From Candidatus Ruminococcus equi (GTDB taxonomy: Bacteria > Bacillota > Clostridia > Oscillospirales > Acutalibacteraceae): a stretch of DNA of 64,000 nucleotides. The position numbers were made by a program, and so were the translations under genes. Below the pieces are notes generated by a model that was not told where the DNA came from, searched no databases, and saw only the letters and a program-made list of their open reading frames with translations. Each line of letters begins with the position of its first letter. Positions within the stretch are counted from its first letter, which is position 1. Shown here piece by piece: positions 1-10,177 of the stretch. The stretch covers positions 1 through 64,000 of the forward strand of contig JAGHTC010000058.1 of assembly GCA_018065465.1 (NCBI GenBank), read 5' to 3'.

Positions 1-72
1 AAATAATATATAAAAACAAGTTTTTTCAGAAATAAACAAAAATGGTGCAAAACAATGTTTGCACCAAAAATA

Positions 73-432
73 TCAATGTCCCAAAAGTCTGTCAAGCGTA
101 GCGGTCATTTTGCTGTTATTTTCTGTAAATCTCAAACTTGACAGTGTAGAAAATAATTCTATTTTAGAACATTCCACATAGAAGCAGGAATGGTTGAGAG
201 CAAAAGAACCGATAGCACGAAGAATGCTGTCGTAATATATCAAATTGTTACTTTCGTTTTCTAAATTAAGGCAAAGGGATAGAATTTCGATAATATAGCC
301 GTTTTGCTTTATTACCGCGTAGCCGATTTCTTTTTCGTCTTCGGCGCAGATAAAAGCGGTAATATTTTCGCTATTCTCGATATTTTCTTTTGATAATATA
401 TCTTGTCTTTCAGCGGGTAAGATTGTCAGCAT
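73..432 (-). CDS. hypothetical protein, possibly GNAT-like
   Basis: ORF downstream of rluB in the same direction; weak GNAT-like pattern (ICAEDEKEIGYAVIKQNGYIIEI). Confidence 0.5.
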   Translation of the reverse strand: MLTILPAERQDILSKENIENSENITAFICAEDEKEIGYAVIKQNGYIIEILSLCLNLENESNNLIYYDSILRAIGSFALNHSCFYVECSKIELFSTLSSLRFTENNSKMTATLDRLLGH

Positions 433-434
433 AG

Positions 435-1190
435 TTATTCTCCGAAAAAGTTTTGTGAGGGGTTAGGGTCAGCAGATAATTTCTTTACTTCGTCTGCTGT
501 TAAGTCGCGATAATCTCCGACTTTCAGCCCGCCTAATTTTACAGAGCCTACTGCGGTACGCTTCAACCTTGCGACTTCAAGTGATACGCTTTCGCACATT
601 TTGCGGATTTGGCGGTTTCTGCCCTCTCTTATTACTATTTCGAGAACGGCTCTGCCCTCTTCTTTTTTCACTACTCTGACTTGGGCGGGGGCGGTTTTTC
701 TGCCGTCGATTACAACGCCTTTTGACAATTTATTTATCTGTTCATCGGTGATTGTCGGTCTTACTGTAACGCGATAGACTTTGTTGACATGCTTTTTCGG
801 ATGCATAATGTGGTTTGCGAATTCACCGTCATTTGTCATAAGGAGCATGCCCTCGGAGTCTTTGTCAAGTCGTCCGACAGGGTAAATTCTTTCTTCAATA
901 TCTTTGACTAAATCGGCAACGCATTTTCTGCCCCTGTCGTCACTCATTGTTGTGAGATATCCGCGAGGTTTGTTCAGCATTATGTACCGATACGGAGTTT
1001 TTGCATTTGCAGTTACGCGCTTTGAGCCGACATATACTTTGTCGTTATACGGGTCGACTTTGTCGCCGATTTTTGCAACTTTACCGTTGACACGTACTCT
1101 GCCCTGCTCTATCAGTTCTTCACTTTTTCTGCGGGAAGCAACACCGCAATCCGCAAGCATTTTCTGCAATCTTACTAATTTTCTTTCCAA
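435..1190 (-). CDS. rluB: 23S rRNA pseudouridine synthase, RluB/RsuA family
   Basis: S4 domain (RLQKMLADCGVASRRKSEELI) plus GRLDKDSEGMLLMTNDG and EGRNRQIRKM motifs. Confidence 0.93.
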   Translation of the reverse strand: MERKLVRLQKMLADCGVASRRKSEELIEQGRVRVNGKVAKIGDKVDPYNDKVYVGSKRVTANAKTPYRYIMLNKPRGYLTTMSDDRGRKCVADLVKDIEERIYPVGRLDKDSEGMLLMTNDGEFANHIMHPKKHVNKVYRVTVRPTITDEQINKLSKGVVIDGRKTAPAQVRVVKKEEGRAVLEIVIREGRNRQIRKMCESVSLEVARLKRTAVGSVKLGGLKVGDYRDLTADEVKKLSADPNPSQNFFGE

Positions 1191-2305
1191 TGTAAAAATT
1201 CCTTTATTTTGTCTATTATATTCTTTGGCTTTACTAAGGGCTTTATTTCTTCACTTGATATTATCGGAATTTCGGCAATAATATTTTCGTTGTTTTCAAA
1301 AACAATTTTTCCTATTTCATCGCCAATATTTATCGGTGCATATAAAAAAGAAGGGATATATACTTTTTTGACTATACCTACTGCGTCATTTTTTGAAAGC
1401 ACAATATTATTTTCAAAATCAATTTTGGGAATAACGCTGTCTTTTTCCCCACCGAATACGGGTACGCTCGGTAAATTTTCGATATCTACTGAAAGCGAAG
1501 TATAGTTTTCATATCCGTAATCAAAAAGCGATATTTGGTCGTCCCAATCGTCGTGGTCGTTGAGCGTTACGCATACAAAAGTCAAATTGTCTTTTTCGCA
1601 GGCAGACACAAGGCAACGCCCTGCTGTCATTGTGTATCCTGTTTTTCCTCCGATACAGCAATCATACATAGACAAAAGTTTGTTGTGATTTTGATATGTA
1701 ACGGATTTATCAGGGGGATAAATGAAATCGACTTTCATACTTTTTGATTTTGTTATTTCTCGAAAAGAATTATTTTTTAACGCGTAAGTCATAAGCAAAG
1801 CCATATCGTAGGCACTTGAATAATGGTCTTTGTCATCAAGACCGCTCGGCGTTACGAAGTGGGTATTCTTCATACCTATTTCTTTTGCTTTTTCGTTCAT
1901 TATATCGGCAAAGCCATTGATACTGCCGCCGATTGTGATAGCGGCAGCATTGGCGGCATCGTTGCCCGATTGCATCATCATACCGATGCAAAGGTCGTAG
2001 AGGGTAACACATTCGCCGACTTCTAAATACATCGAACTGCCTTCTGCTATCATTTCTTCGGTAAACTTTACTTTCTTTGTCTTTACATCTTCCCTTTCCA
2101 AAGCGATTACGGTAGTCATCAACTTTGTTGTTGACGCCATGGGCAAAGGAAGGTCTTCATTATCTGAAAGTATAATTTTCTCGTTATTTGTGCAATAAAG
2201 AATGTAAGCCTGTGCAGAAACAGAAACACTTTCTGCACAGACTGATACACAAAACGCTGAAATTATAACAGAACTTACCAAAAGAAAAGTAATTACTCTT
2301 TTCAA
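1175..2305 (-). CDS. D-alanyl-D-alanine carboxypeptidase (DacF-like)
   Basis: Signal peptide, SxxK (ASTTKLMT), SGN (QSGNDAA) and KTG (GGKTGYT) motifs. Confidence 0.93.
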   Translation of the reverse strand: MKRVITFLLVSSVIISAFCVSVCAESVSVSAQAYILYCTNNEKIILSDNEDLPLPMASTTKLMTTVIALEREDVKTKKVKFTEEMIAEGSSMYLEVGECVTLYDLCIGMMMQSGNDAANAAAITIGGSINGFADIMNEKAKEIGMKNTHFVTPSGLDDKDHYSSAYDMALLMTYALKNNSFREITKSKSMKVDFIYPPDKSVTYQNHNKLLSMYDCCIGGKTGYTMTAGRCLVSACEKDNLTFVCVTLNDHDDWDDQISLFDYGYENYTSLSVDIENLPSVPVFGGEKDSVIPKIDFENNIVLSKNDAVGIVKKVYIPSFLYAPINIGDEIGKIVFENNENIIAEIPIISSEEIKPLVKPKNIIDKIKEFLHWKEN

Positions 2306-2351
2306 GATACCACCCCAATACAGAGTATTAGGGCAAAATGATATTTATTAC

Positions 2352-2771
2352 TTAAACATCAAAATCGGGGATGTCGTTTTCGAGGTCGGTTTTTCCGTTT
2401 TTCTTATCTTTTTTGAAGAAAGACGCAACTTTGTCGATAACATCGGGAACAGCATCAACTATTCTGTCTGTTGCAGTTTCGTGTGCCTCAACGGGAATGA
2501 GTCTTACATTTCCGCCTGAAATTGACAGGAAGGCAATCGGGTTAATTGTAACGCCTGCACCGGTACCGCCTCCGAAACACTCACGGTTGTCCTTTTTTGT
2601 CGGCAAATCGGAACCGCCGGAAGCAAAGCCGTAACTTACCTTTGAAATCGGAATTACGGTTGTGCCGTCGGGAGTTGTAATCGGGTCACCGATGATTGTG
2701 TTTACATCTACCAATTCTTTGATTTTTCTCAAAGTGGTATCCATAAGTCCGTTAATGGGATGGTCACTCAT
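2352..2771 (-). CDS. ytfJ: sporulation protein YtfJ / GerW family
   Basis: HPINGLMDTTLRKIKELVDVNTIIGDPI...GGGTGAGVTINPIAFL family signature. Confidence 0.9.
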   Translation of the reverse strand: MSDHPINGLMDTTLRKIKELVDVNTIIGDPITTPDGTTVIPISKVSYGFASGGSDLPTKKDNRECFGGGTGAGVTINPIAFLSISGGNVRLIPVEAHETATDRIVDAVPDVIDKVASFFKKDKKNGKTDLENDIPDFDV

Positions 2772-2809
2772 ATTTATCTCTCCTTAAATTGTATTATTTG
2801 TACTATATT

Positions 2810-3436
2810 TTATAATTTGGCTCTTGCAATAAGAATTTTTACTCCTGCAATAAGCAAATGATAAACTAAAAATATCGGTCTTGCATAAGCATATGAAGAA
2901 ACTTTGACTTTGCTTTTTGCATCGTCATCAAAATCAGGCATAACGCTGATTTTATAATCTTTTGTATCCGTAACCGAAAGAATGATATTCAAACTCGGGT
3001 AAATTACCGCACAAAGTTTTCCGTATTTCAGGGCTGTATCAGAGGCATCGCTGCCGACAATTACTATATCTACATCAAATCTTTTGATAACAATATGCTT
3101 GAAAACATTTTTCAACAGTCCGCTTGCTATACGCGCAAGGGATGTAAATATCGATACAATACCCGAAATGCCTTTTTTATCTTTCAGTTTTGAAAGGTAA
3201 GACTGTTTCTTCTTTTTTTCTTTTTTCTTTTCCTGTTGTTGCGGTTCTTTCTTTGGCTTTTTTTCCGCTTTTTTTGCTTTAGGTTTTTCTTCGGGAGCAA
3301 CTATGGTTTTCTTTATAAAAAGATACTTTACGGTTAATTTTAGTTTGTCCGAATATTCGAAAAAAATCTGTATTTTTACTAAAAGCAAAAGGAAAATAAA
3401 CAGCAAAACCGCAAGGACAATATACAAAGCAATCAA
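2810..3436 (-). CDS. DUF2953-family membrane protein
   Basis: N-terminal TM, Lys/Glu-rich linker; position between ytfJ and scpB typical of Clostridia. Confidence 0.7.
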   Translation of the reverse strand: MIALYIVLAVLLFIFLLLLVKIQIFFEYSDKLKLTVKYLFIKKTIVAPEEKPKAKKAEKKPKKEPQQQEKKKEKKKKQSYLSKLKDKKGISGIVSIFTSLARIASGLLKNVFKHIVIKRFDVDIVIVGSDASDTALKYGKLCAVIYPSLNIILSVTDTKDYKISVMPDFDDDAKSKVKVSSYAYARPIFLVYHLLIAGVKILIARAKL

Positions 3437-3445
3437 AGAATCACC

Positions 3446-4087
3446 CTACTCTTCTACTGCTAATTCTACTATTTCTTCAACAGATGCGGTTATTGTTTCG
3501 TCTTTGTTTTCATCTTCAGATGAGAAAATGGAAAGTTGGTTATCAACCTCAGTGTCTTCTATTGATTCGCCGTTTTCGGTTGTCGGTAAATCGGGTAACT
3601 CATCTATTGATGAAATTGAAAAACACCTTAAAAAGTTTTCGGTTGTGCCATATAAAAGCGGTCTGCCCGGAAGTTCAAGACGACCTTTTTCTTCGATAAG
3701 GTCTTTTGCTGTCAAACTTCCGATAACGCCTGAGCAGTCAACACCTCTGACTTGCTCAACAAAAGATTTCGTTACAGGCTGGTTATAGGCTATAACTGCC
3801 AAAACTTCGAGGGCTGCCTGCGAAAGCGGGATGTTCCTACGTAAGTCCATAGCCTTTCTGATATATTCGGCATATTCTTTTTTACTTACAAGCTGATAAC
3901 TCTTATCAAGTTTGATTACTGTTATTCCGCTGTCGCGGTTTTGGTATTCCTTGATAAGTTCATCTGCCATACGCTTAACAAATGATTCTGTTACTTCAAG
4001 AGTCTGTGCAAGGCGGGAAATCTCGACCGATGCACCTGATGCAAAAAGTATGGCTTCGATTGCATTTTGATATTCTTTTTCGGTCAT
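3446..4087 (-). CDS. scpB: segregation and condensation protein B
   Basis: ALEVLAVIAYNQPVTKSFVEQVRGVDCSGVIGSL and GRPLLYGTTENFL motifs. Confidence 0.95.
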   Translation of the reverse strand: MTEKEYQNAIEAILFASGASVEISRLAQTLEVTESFVKRMADELIKEYQNRDSGITVIKLDKSYQLVSKKEYAEYIRKAMDLRRNIPLSQAALEVLAVIAYNQPVTKSFVEQVRGVDCSGVIGSLTAKDLIEEKGRLELPGRPLLYGTTENFLRCFSISSIDELPDLPTTENGESIEDTEVDNQLSIFSSEDENKDETITASVEEIVELAVEE

Positions 4088-4863
4088 TTGCTCTCACCCT
4101 CCAACATATAGACATTAGCATTTTCGCCGTCGCCGTCGATACGGACACGCTTACCTTTGACAAGTTCCAAAACAGCAAGAAAAGTTGCGACAAGCTCGCT
4201 TTTTCCGTTTGACGCTTCAAAAAGTTCTTTATACTTCACTCTTTTTCCGTGCCAAAGGCGACGCATAACATGGATAATCCTTGAACTTACGGAAACGATT
4301 TTTTTCTGTACTATTCCTTCAAAAGCACTCTTTGGCGGGGGAAGTTTTCGTTTTCCTCTGCCTACTGCGCTGATGTAGGCTTTTACAATATCAATCGGCG
4401 GATGAACATGGTTATAGGTTAAGTCAAATTCCACCGGTGACGGTTCTTTTGTGAATGTGTCAAAGTCGTATAACGGCTTTAACATAAGGGCAGTTTCTCT
4501 GCACTGCTGATATTCAAGAAGTTGTCCTGTGAGTTCTTTTTTGAGTTCTTCTGCCTCTTCCTCGTATTTCGGAAGCAGGAAAACAGACTTGATATATACA
4601 AGTCGAGAAGCCATTTCGAGAAACTCGGACGCTATATCCATATCCGATTCTTTCATTTTGTTAATTTGCTCCATATACTGTTCGAGCAAATCGGAAATAC
4701 AGATATCGTAGATATCAATTTTATTCTTTGTAATTAGTGTTAATAATAAATCAAGCGGTCCTTCAAAGACATCGAATTTGTAAGTAAATTTGTTGCTGTC
4801 GATATCTTCCTGCAGCAATTCGTCATCGGGCAGTAAGGACACGGTATTCAGTTTTTGGTCCAT
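4084..4863 (-). CDS. scpA: segregation and condensation protein A
   Basis: FEGPLDLLLTLITKNKIDIYDI motif; overlaps scpB. Confidence 0.95.
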   Translation of the reverse strand: MDQKLNTVSLLPDDELLQEDIDSNKFTYKFDVFEGPLDLLLTLITKNKIDIYDICISDLLEQYMEQINKMKESDMDIASEFLEMASRLVYIKSVFLLPKYEEEAEELKKELTGQLLEYQQCRETALMLKPLYDFDTFTKEPSPVEFDLTYNHVHPPIDIVKAYISAVGRGKRKLPPPKSAFEGIVQKKIVSVSSRIIHVMRRLWHGKRVKYKELFEASNGKSELVATFLAVLELVKGKRVRIDGDGENANVYMLEGESK

Positions 4864-4881
4864 AACTGTCCCTCCGAAAAA

Positions 4882-5577
4882 TCATACAAAACCAAAAGGT
4901 AACGCTGTAAGCCAGTAAATAAAGTTCAAAAGTCCGTTTGAAAGGAAATTAAGCGGAACATCGAGAAGTCCTGTCCATAATAGGATAAATATAAGAATGA
5001 AAAAATACTGGTTATATCTGTAAATAGTTTCAACTACCGATTCGGGCAAAAATGCAAAAAGGATTTTCGAGCCGTCGAGAGGCGGTAGCGGGATAAGGTT
5101 GAATATAGCGAGTGTAACATTGACCTGAATATAATACTCAAAGAAAACAATAAGATATGAGCCAAAATCGGTAGAAAAGAAACTTTCGGGGCAGAATTTT
5201 AAAACTGCCATAAAGATAAATCCGCCGAATATACCTGCAACAATATTTGCAACAGGTCCCATCAAAGCACAAATAGCCATATAAAGACGGGGTTTCTTGA
5301 AATTTCGAGTATCAATCGGGACGGGCTTTGCCCAACCAAAGTTAAAAAGCAAAAGACACAAAGCACCAAACGGGTCAACATGGGACATTGGATTTAATGT
5401 CAATCGTCCACGGTACATAATATTTTTGTCGCCTAATAGATAAGCAGTTATTGCGTGAGCCCATTCGTGAAAAGGCAACACAAGGAAAATCACAATTAGA
5501 ATTGCGATAATCTGAACGATAGCACCTTGGAATGAAAGTGTACCGCGAAGTAAACTAAACAGCATATTATCCTCCAA
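4882..5577 (-). CDS. site-2 protease family (M50) membrane metalloprotease
   Basis: HEWAHA zinc motif and NLIPLPPLDGSKI motif. Confidence 0.92.
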   Translation of the reverse strand: MEDNMLFSLLRGTLSFQGAIVQIIAILIVIFLVLPFHEWAHAITAYLLGDKNIMYRGRLTLNPMSHVDPFGALCLLLFNFGWAKPVPIDTRNFKKPRLYMAICALMGPVANIVAGIFGGFIFMAVLKFCPESFFSTDFGSYLIVFFEYYIQVNVTLAIFNLIPLPPLDGSKILFAFLPESVVETIYRYNQYFFILIFILLWTGLLDVPLNFLSNGLLNFIYWLTALPFGFV

Positions 5578-5587
5578 ATTTGTGCAT

Positions 5588-5604
5588 TATTCTAAAAAAG
5601 AATA
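5588..5604 (-). repeat. copy of intergenic palindrome TTCTTTTTTAGAA (one-mismatch variant)
   Basis: TTATTCT-aaaaa-AGAATAA just upstream of the M50 protease start. Confidence 0.6.
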
Positions 5605-5765
5605 AAATGCCACATATAACAATACATTCTGTATTATACAACAGATTAACGAAAAATACAAGTATTTGAAAAAATTGAAAAAAGGTATTGCATTTTATAT
5701 ATTTTTCTGTTATTATGTATGAGTTATCGAATGTGATTTATTATCTATGAAGGAGGTGTTCAAGC

Positions 5766-5954
5766 ATGGCAAAATGTGATTTTTGCGGCAAAGATGTTAA
5801 ATTCGGCATCAAAGTCAGCCACTCACACAGACGCTCTAACAGAACTTTCAAGCCGAACGTTCAAAGAGTTAAGGCTATTGTTGACGGTTCGCCCAAACGA
5901 GTACACGCTTGCACCCGTTGCTTACGTTCAGGTAAGGTAACTCGTGCAGTCTGA
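5766..5954 (+). CDS. rpmB: 50S ribosomal protein L28
   Basis: MAKCDFCGKDVKFGIKVSHSHRRSNRTFKPNVQ; SD GAAGGAGGTG; promoter TTGCAT-N17-TATTAT upstream. Confidence 0.96.
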   Translation: MAKCDFCGKDVKFGIKVSHSHRRSNRTFKPNVQRVKAIVDGSPKRVHACTRCLRSGKVTRAV

Positions 5955-5966
5955 TTTGTGCAAATT

Positions 5967-6003
5967 AAGCCTCGGAACCTAACTTGTTCCGAGGCTATTT
6001 TGT
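5967..6003 (+). terminator. Rho-independent terminator of rpmB
   Basis: gcctcggaac...gttccgaggc followed by a T-rich tract. Confidence 0.8.
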
Positions 6004-6031
6004 TTTTTATGCTAAATTTTACAAAAGAATT

Positions 6032-6065
6032 TCGGCAGGGTATCTCTACCCTGCCGATTTTTTAT
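6032..6065. terminator. terminator hairpin downstream of alaS
   Basis: cggcagggta...taccctgccg with flanking A/T runs. Confidence 0.7.
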
Positions 6066-8692
6066 TTAAGCATATTTTCGATTATTGACTTGACGCTTGA
6101 AATTGCTAAATCTGCTTTTGATGTATCTTTTCCGCCTGCCATTGCGATATCGGGTTTTCCGCCACCGTTACCGCCTGTAAGAATGGCAACTTCTTTTACT
6201 ATATTGCCTGCTTTGAGCCCTTTTGCTATGGCGTTCTTTGAACACGCTGTGCAGAATGTCAACTTCTCGCCTATCTTCGAGCCGATAACAACTACGCTGT
6301 CTTCGTATTTCTCTGTTATCTGCTGACAAATACTGCGGAGCATATCGGCTGATGTATCTTTCATAATTTGTGATACAACTTTTATGCCGTCGATTTCCTC
6401 GGCGTCTGCTACTATTGAAGAAATTTTGCTTTGGGCAAGTTCTTGTTTGAGTGTTTCGATTTCTCTTTGCTTTTCTTTCAATTCATTTGATACTTTTTCT
6501 GCACCTTTTACAAGTTCTTTGTAGTTATTCAAATGCAAAACTTCGCTTGCATTCTTTACATCACTTTCAAGAGTAACAAGGTAATTTAATAGTCCTAAAC
6601 CTGTTACAGCCTCAATTCTTCTGACACCTGCGGCAACAGAGCCTTCTTGCTTGATTTTGAACAGTCCCAAATTAGCGGTATTTGTTACATGAGTACCTCC
6701 GCAGAATTCACGAGAGAAATCGCCTGCTGTGACTACTCTTACCACATTGCCGTATTTTTCACCGAACAAAGCGGTAGCACCGAGTTTCTTTGCTTCTTCT
6801 ATCGGCATTTCAACACAGGTTACGGGGATAGATTCCATAATCTTTTCGTTTACAATAAACTCGACTTCTTTTATCTCTTTATCCGTCATAGCAGAAAAAT
6901 GAGTAAAGTCAAAACGCATATACTCGGGGCAAACGAATGAACCTGCCTGCTGTACATGAGAGCCTAATACTTCTCTCAATGCAGACTGGAGTAAATGAGC
7001 AGCAGTATGATTACGCATAGTATTATTTCTCAAAATAAAGTCGATTTCAGACAAAACTGTATCGCCTACGGAAATAGTACCTGTCGAAACACAGCATATA
7101 TGCATAAATACTTTGTTGTGGTCTTTTTTGACTTCGTCAACATCAATTGTGCAGTTGCCTGCTTTGAATGTACCTGTGTCGCTGACCTGACCGCCGGACT
7201 CGGCATAAAATGGTGTTTTGTCAACAACTATGATGACTTTATCGCCCTCGTAGGCTGTATCTACGCGCTCGCCGTTTTTGATAATTGCAAGAATCTTTGA
7301 ATCACAGGAATATTCATCGTAGCCGACAAAGGCGGTGCTTTCCATATCCGACAAATCGACAGAATCGGAAAGCCAAGCGTCGGCACCTGCGTTTTTGCGT
7401 GCATCACGCGACCTGCGTTTTTGCTCCTGCAAAAGTTTTTGGAAAGTATCCAAATCAACTGTAATTCCTTTTTCTGCGAGGATTTCCTTTGTCAAATCAA
7501 TCGGGAAACCGAATGTATCATTGAGTTTGAAAGCGTCTTCGCCGGAAAGCATCTTGATGCTTTTGTCGTCTATTATACTTTGCAAAAGATTAAGTCCCTG
7601 GTCAATTGTCTTTGCAAAGTTTTCTTCTTCGACTTTGATAAGTTTAGTGATATACTCTTTCTTTTCGACAAGTTCGGGATAAGCGGTAGCATTCTCTTTG
7701 ATTACGGTATCGCATACTTTGTAAAGGAAAGGCTCTTTGTAGCCTAAAATTCTGCCGTGACGGGCGGCACGCCTTAGGAGTCTTCTCAAGACATAGCCTC
7801 TGCCCTCATTTGACGGCATAACTCCGTCTGCAATCATAAATGTAGTTGAACGGATATGGTCGGTAATAACACGCAGGGAAATATCGGATTTATCATCATT
7901 ACCATAAGATACGCCGACAATTTCGCTGACATGCTTCATAATATTTGCTACTGTATCAACGAGGAAAAGGTTATCAACGCCCTGCATTACGCAAGCAAGT
8001 CGTTCGAGTCCCATACCTGTGTCGATATTTTTCTGTGCCAAATCTGTATAGTTGCCCTGTCCGTCGTTATTAAACTGTGAGAAAACAAGGTTCCACACTT
8101 CAACAAAGCGGTCACAATCGCAACCTACGGCACAATCGGGCTTTCCGCAGCCTTTTTCTTCACCACGGTCAAAGTAAATCTCGGAACAAGGGCCACAAGG
8201 ACCTGAGCCATGCTCCCAAAAGTTGTCTTCTTTTCCAAGACGGACAATATGAGAAGGCTCTACGCCAACTTGTTTTGTCCATATTTCAAATGCTTCGTCA
8301 TCGTTTTCATAGATAGAAACATAGAGTTTTTCTTTCGGCATTTCCAATACTTCTGTGAAAAACTCCCACGCCCAGGCGGTAGCCTCTTTCTTGAAATAAT
8401 CACCGAAAGAGAAGTTGCCGAGCATTTCGAAAAATGTGCCGTGGCGTGCTGTAATTCCGACACGCTCGATATCGGGTGTACGGATACACTTTTGGCAAGT
8501 TGTTACTCGGTTTCTCGGCGGCTGAACTTCACCTGTGAAAAACTTCTTCATCGGTGCCATTCCGCTGTTGATAAGCAAAAGTGAATTATCATCTTTCGGT
8601 ATCAACGGGAAACTTTCGAGCCTGATATGTCCTTTACTCTCGAAAAAGCTCAAAAACTTTTCACGAAGTTCGTTAAGTCCTGTCCATTCCAT
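6062..8692 (-). CDS. alaS: alanyl-tRNA synthetase
   Basis: Full-length 876 aa; N-terminal LREKFLSFFESKGH, DHIRSTTFMIADGVMPSNEGRGYVLRR, HTAAHLLQSALR and GGTHV motifs. Confidence 0.98.
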   Translation of the reverse strand: MEWTGLNELREKFLSFFESKGHIRLESFPLIPKDDNSLLLINSGMAPMKKFFTGEVQPPRNRVTTCQKCIRTPDIERVGITARHGTFFEMLGNFSFGDYFKKEATAWAWEFFTEVLEMPKEKLYVSIYENDDEAFEIWTKQVGVEPSHIVRLGKEDNFWEHGSGPCGPCSEIYFDRGEEKGCGKPDCAVGCDCDRFVEVWNLVFSQFNNDGQGNYTDLAQKNIDTGMGLERLACVMQGVDNLFLVDTVANIMKHVSEIVGVSYGNDDKSDISLRVITDHIRSTTFMIADGVMPSNEGRGYVLRRLLRRAARHGRILGYKEPFLYKVCDTVIKENATAYPELVEKKEYITKLIKVEEENFAKTIDQGLNLLQSIIDDKSIKMLSGEDAFKLNDTFGFPIDLTKEILAEKGITVDLDTFQKLLQEQKRRSRDARKNAGADAWLSDSVDLSDMESTAFVGYDEYSCDSKILAIIKNGERVDTAYEGDKVIIVVDKTPFYAESGGQVSDTGTFKAGNCTIDVDEVKKDHNKVFMHICCVSTGTISVGDTVLSEIDFILRNNTMRNHTAAHLLQSALREVLGSHVQQAGSFVCPEYMRFDFTHFSAMTDKEIKEVEFIVNEKIMESIPVTCVEMPIEEAKKLGATALFGEKYGNVVRVVTAGDFSREFCGGTHVTNTANLGLFKIKQEGSVAAGVRRIEAVTGLGLLNYLVTLESDVKNASEVLHLNNYKELVKGAEKVSNELKEKQREIETLKQELAQSKISSIVADAEEIDGIKVVSQIMKDTSADMLRSICQQITEKYEDSVVVIGSKIGEKLTFCTACSKNAIAKGLKAGNIVKEVAILTGGNGGGKPDIAMAGGKDTSKADLAISSVKSIIENMLK

Positions 8693-8727
8693 ATATTTAT
8701 ATCTCCTTTAAAATAAATTGCATAATA

Positions 8728-8935
8728 AAAGCCTGCCCCAAATGGGACAGGCTAACCTGCGGTACCACCCAAATTGACGACAAAAGCCGTCCACTCGTTC
8801 TCCTTTAACGCAGGAATACGCCTTGCTTTCACAAGGAAACTCAGGGGTAGCATATCGAAACTGCGATAAGTGCTTTCACCGTCCGCACTCTCTCTGAAAA
8901 CGCAAAAATCGACTCGTCCCGTCAACGTTCACTTT
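8728..8935 (-). promoter_or_regulatory. T-box leader upstream of alaS
   Basis: T-box core GGGTGGTACCGCAGG (minus strand) followed by GCCTGTCCC/GGGGCAGGC terminator; preceded by promoter TTGACA-N17-TATAAT. Confidence 0.92.
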
Positions 8936-8938
8936 ACT

Positions 8939-8967
8939 ATTATATTGTTATGTAGGGGTGTTGTCAA
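8939..8967 (-). promoter_or_regulatory. sigmaA-type promoter for the alaS T-box leader
   Basis: minus strand TTGACA-acacccctacataacaa-TATAAT (17-bp spacer). Confidence 0.75.
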
Positions 8968-10177
8968 CAATTTTCTTTCTTATTACCGAGCCTGCCGGTA
9001 TCTCGGTGTCTACTTTCATCAAAAGCCTTTGCATCGGATGAGGTGCGCTTTCGACTTCGTTTCCTTCTTCATCGGTAAGGGACAACGCGGTTACGGTAAA
9101 GGGGATTCCCGACGGTGGCAAAACATCAAGTGTATCACCGACATAAAACTTGTTTCGCTGTGTGATAAGTGCGATATCTCTCCTGTTTTCTTCGCAAACC
9201 GCTACAGCGTTATACTTTCTGATGTATCCGCCGTTTTGGGTTTCCTGTCCCGGTTCTGTGCCGAAATAAAAGCCGGTTGAATATGCTCTGTGGCTGATTT
9301 TTTCGAGTTCTTCTTTTATCCACGGGGAAAGTTTATAGTCATCTTTATTTTCAAAATACTCGTCTACCGCTTTACGATATGCGTTAGTTGTCACGGCGGT
9401 GTAGTAGGCTGATTTTGCTCTGCCTTCTATTTTGAAAGAAGAAATTCCTGCTCTACAGAGTTTGTCGATATGTTCTATCATACACATATCTTTTGAGTTA
9501 TAAAGATATGTACCGTTTTCGCTTTCTTCAACGGGGAAAAACTGGCCTTCCCTGTTTTCTTCGAAAAGATGATATTTCCAACGGCAAGGCTGGGCACAAT
9601 CGCCACGGTTGGCATCTCGTCCGGTAAGATAACTTGAAATAAGGCATCTGCCGGAAAAAGAAACGCACATAGCACCGTGAACAAAACATTCTATCTCTAA
9701 ATCACTCGGAATCTTTGCACGGATTTCGGCTATTTCATCAAGAGAAAGTTCTCGTGCTAAAACAACACGCTTTGCACCTAAATTGTACCATACATTTGCA
9801 CTCTCAAAATTCACTACTCCGCCCTGGGTTGAAATATGCCTTTCAACATTCGGAGTGTATTTTTTTGCGAGTTCAAATACTCCGATATCGGCAATAATAA
9901 AGGCATCAACGCCACATTCTTCTGACATTGATAAAAAGTCGGGAATATCACCGATATCTTTATTTCGTGGCAAAGTGTTGCAGGTTAAATATACTTTTTT
10001 GCCTTTTTCGTGTGCTATATCACAGGCAGATTTTAATTCTTCTGTGGAAAAATTCTTCGGTGCTGTACGCATACCGAATGTTTTTCCCGCAAGATAAACC
10101 GCATCTGCACCGAAATTCAGTGCAGAATGCAAACATTCCATATCACCGCACGGTGACAAAATCTCGGGCTTAATCAT
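8948..10177 (-). CDS. peptidase U32 family protein
   Basis: PEILSPCGDMECLHSALNFGADAVYLAG, FVHGAMCVSFSGRCLISSYLTGRDANRGDCAQPCRWKY and SFKIEGRAKSAYY motifs. Confidence 0.94.
   Translation of the reverse strand: MIKPEILSPCGDMECLHSALNFGADAVYLAGKTFGMRTAPKNFSTEELKSACDIAHEKGKKVYLTCNTLPRNKDIGDIPDFLSMSEECGVDAFIIADIGVFELAKKYTPNVERHISTQGGVVNFESANVWYNLGAKRVVLARELSLDEIAEIRAKIPSDLEIECFVHGAMCVSFSGRCLISSYLTGRDANRGDCAQPCRWKYHLFEENREGQFFPVEESENGTYLYNSKDMCMIEHIDKLCRAGISSFKIEGRAKSAYYTAVTTNAYRKAVDEYFENKDDYKLSPWIKEELEKISHRAYSTGFYFGTEPGQETQNGGYIRKYNAVAVCEENRRDIALITQRNKFYVGDTLDVLPPSGIPFTVTALSLTDEEGNEVESAPHPMQRLLMKVDTEIPAGSVIRKKIVDNTPT

Noticed and set aside
8728-8935. Possible novel leader RNA upstream of alaS
   Set aside because: Explained by a canonical T-box.
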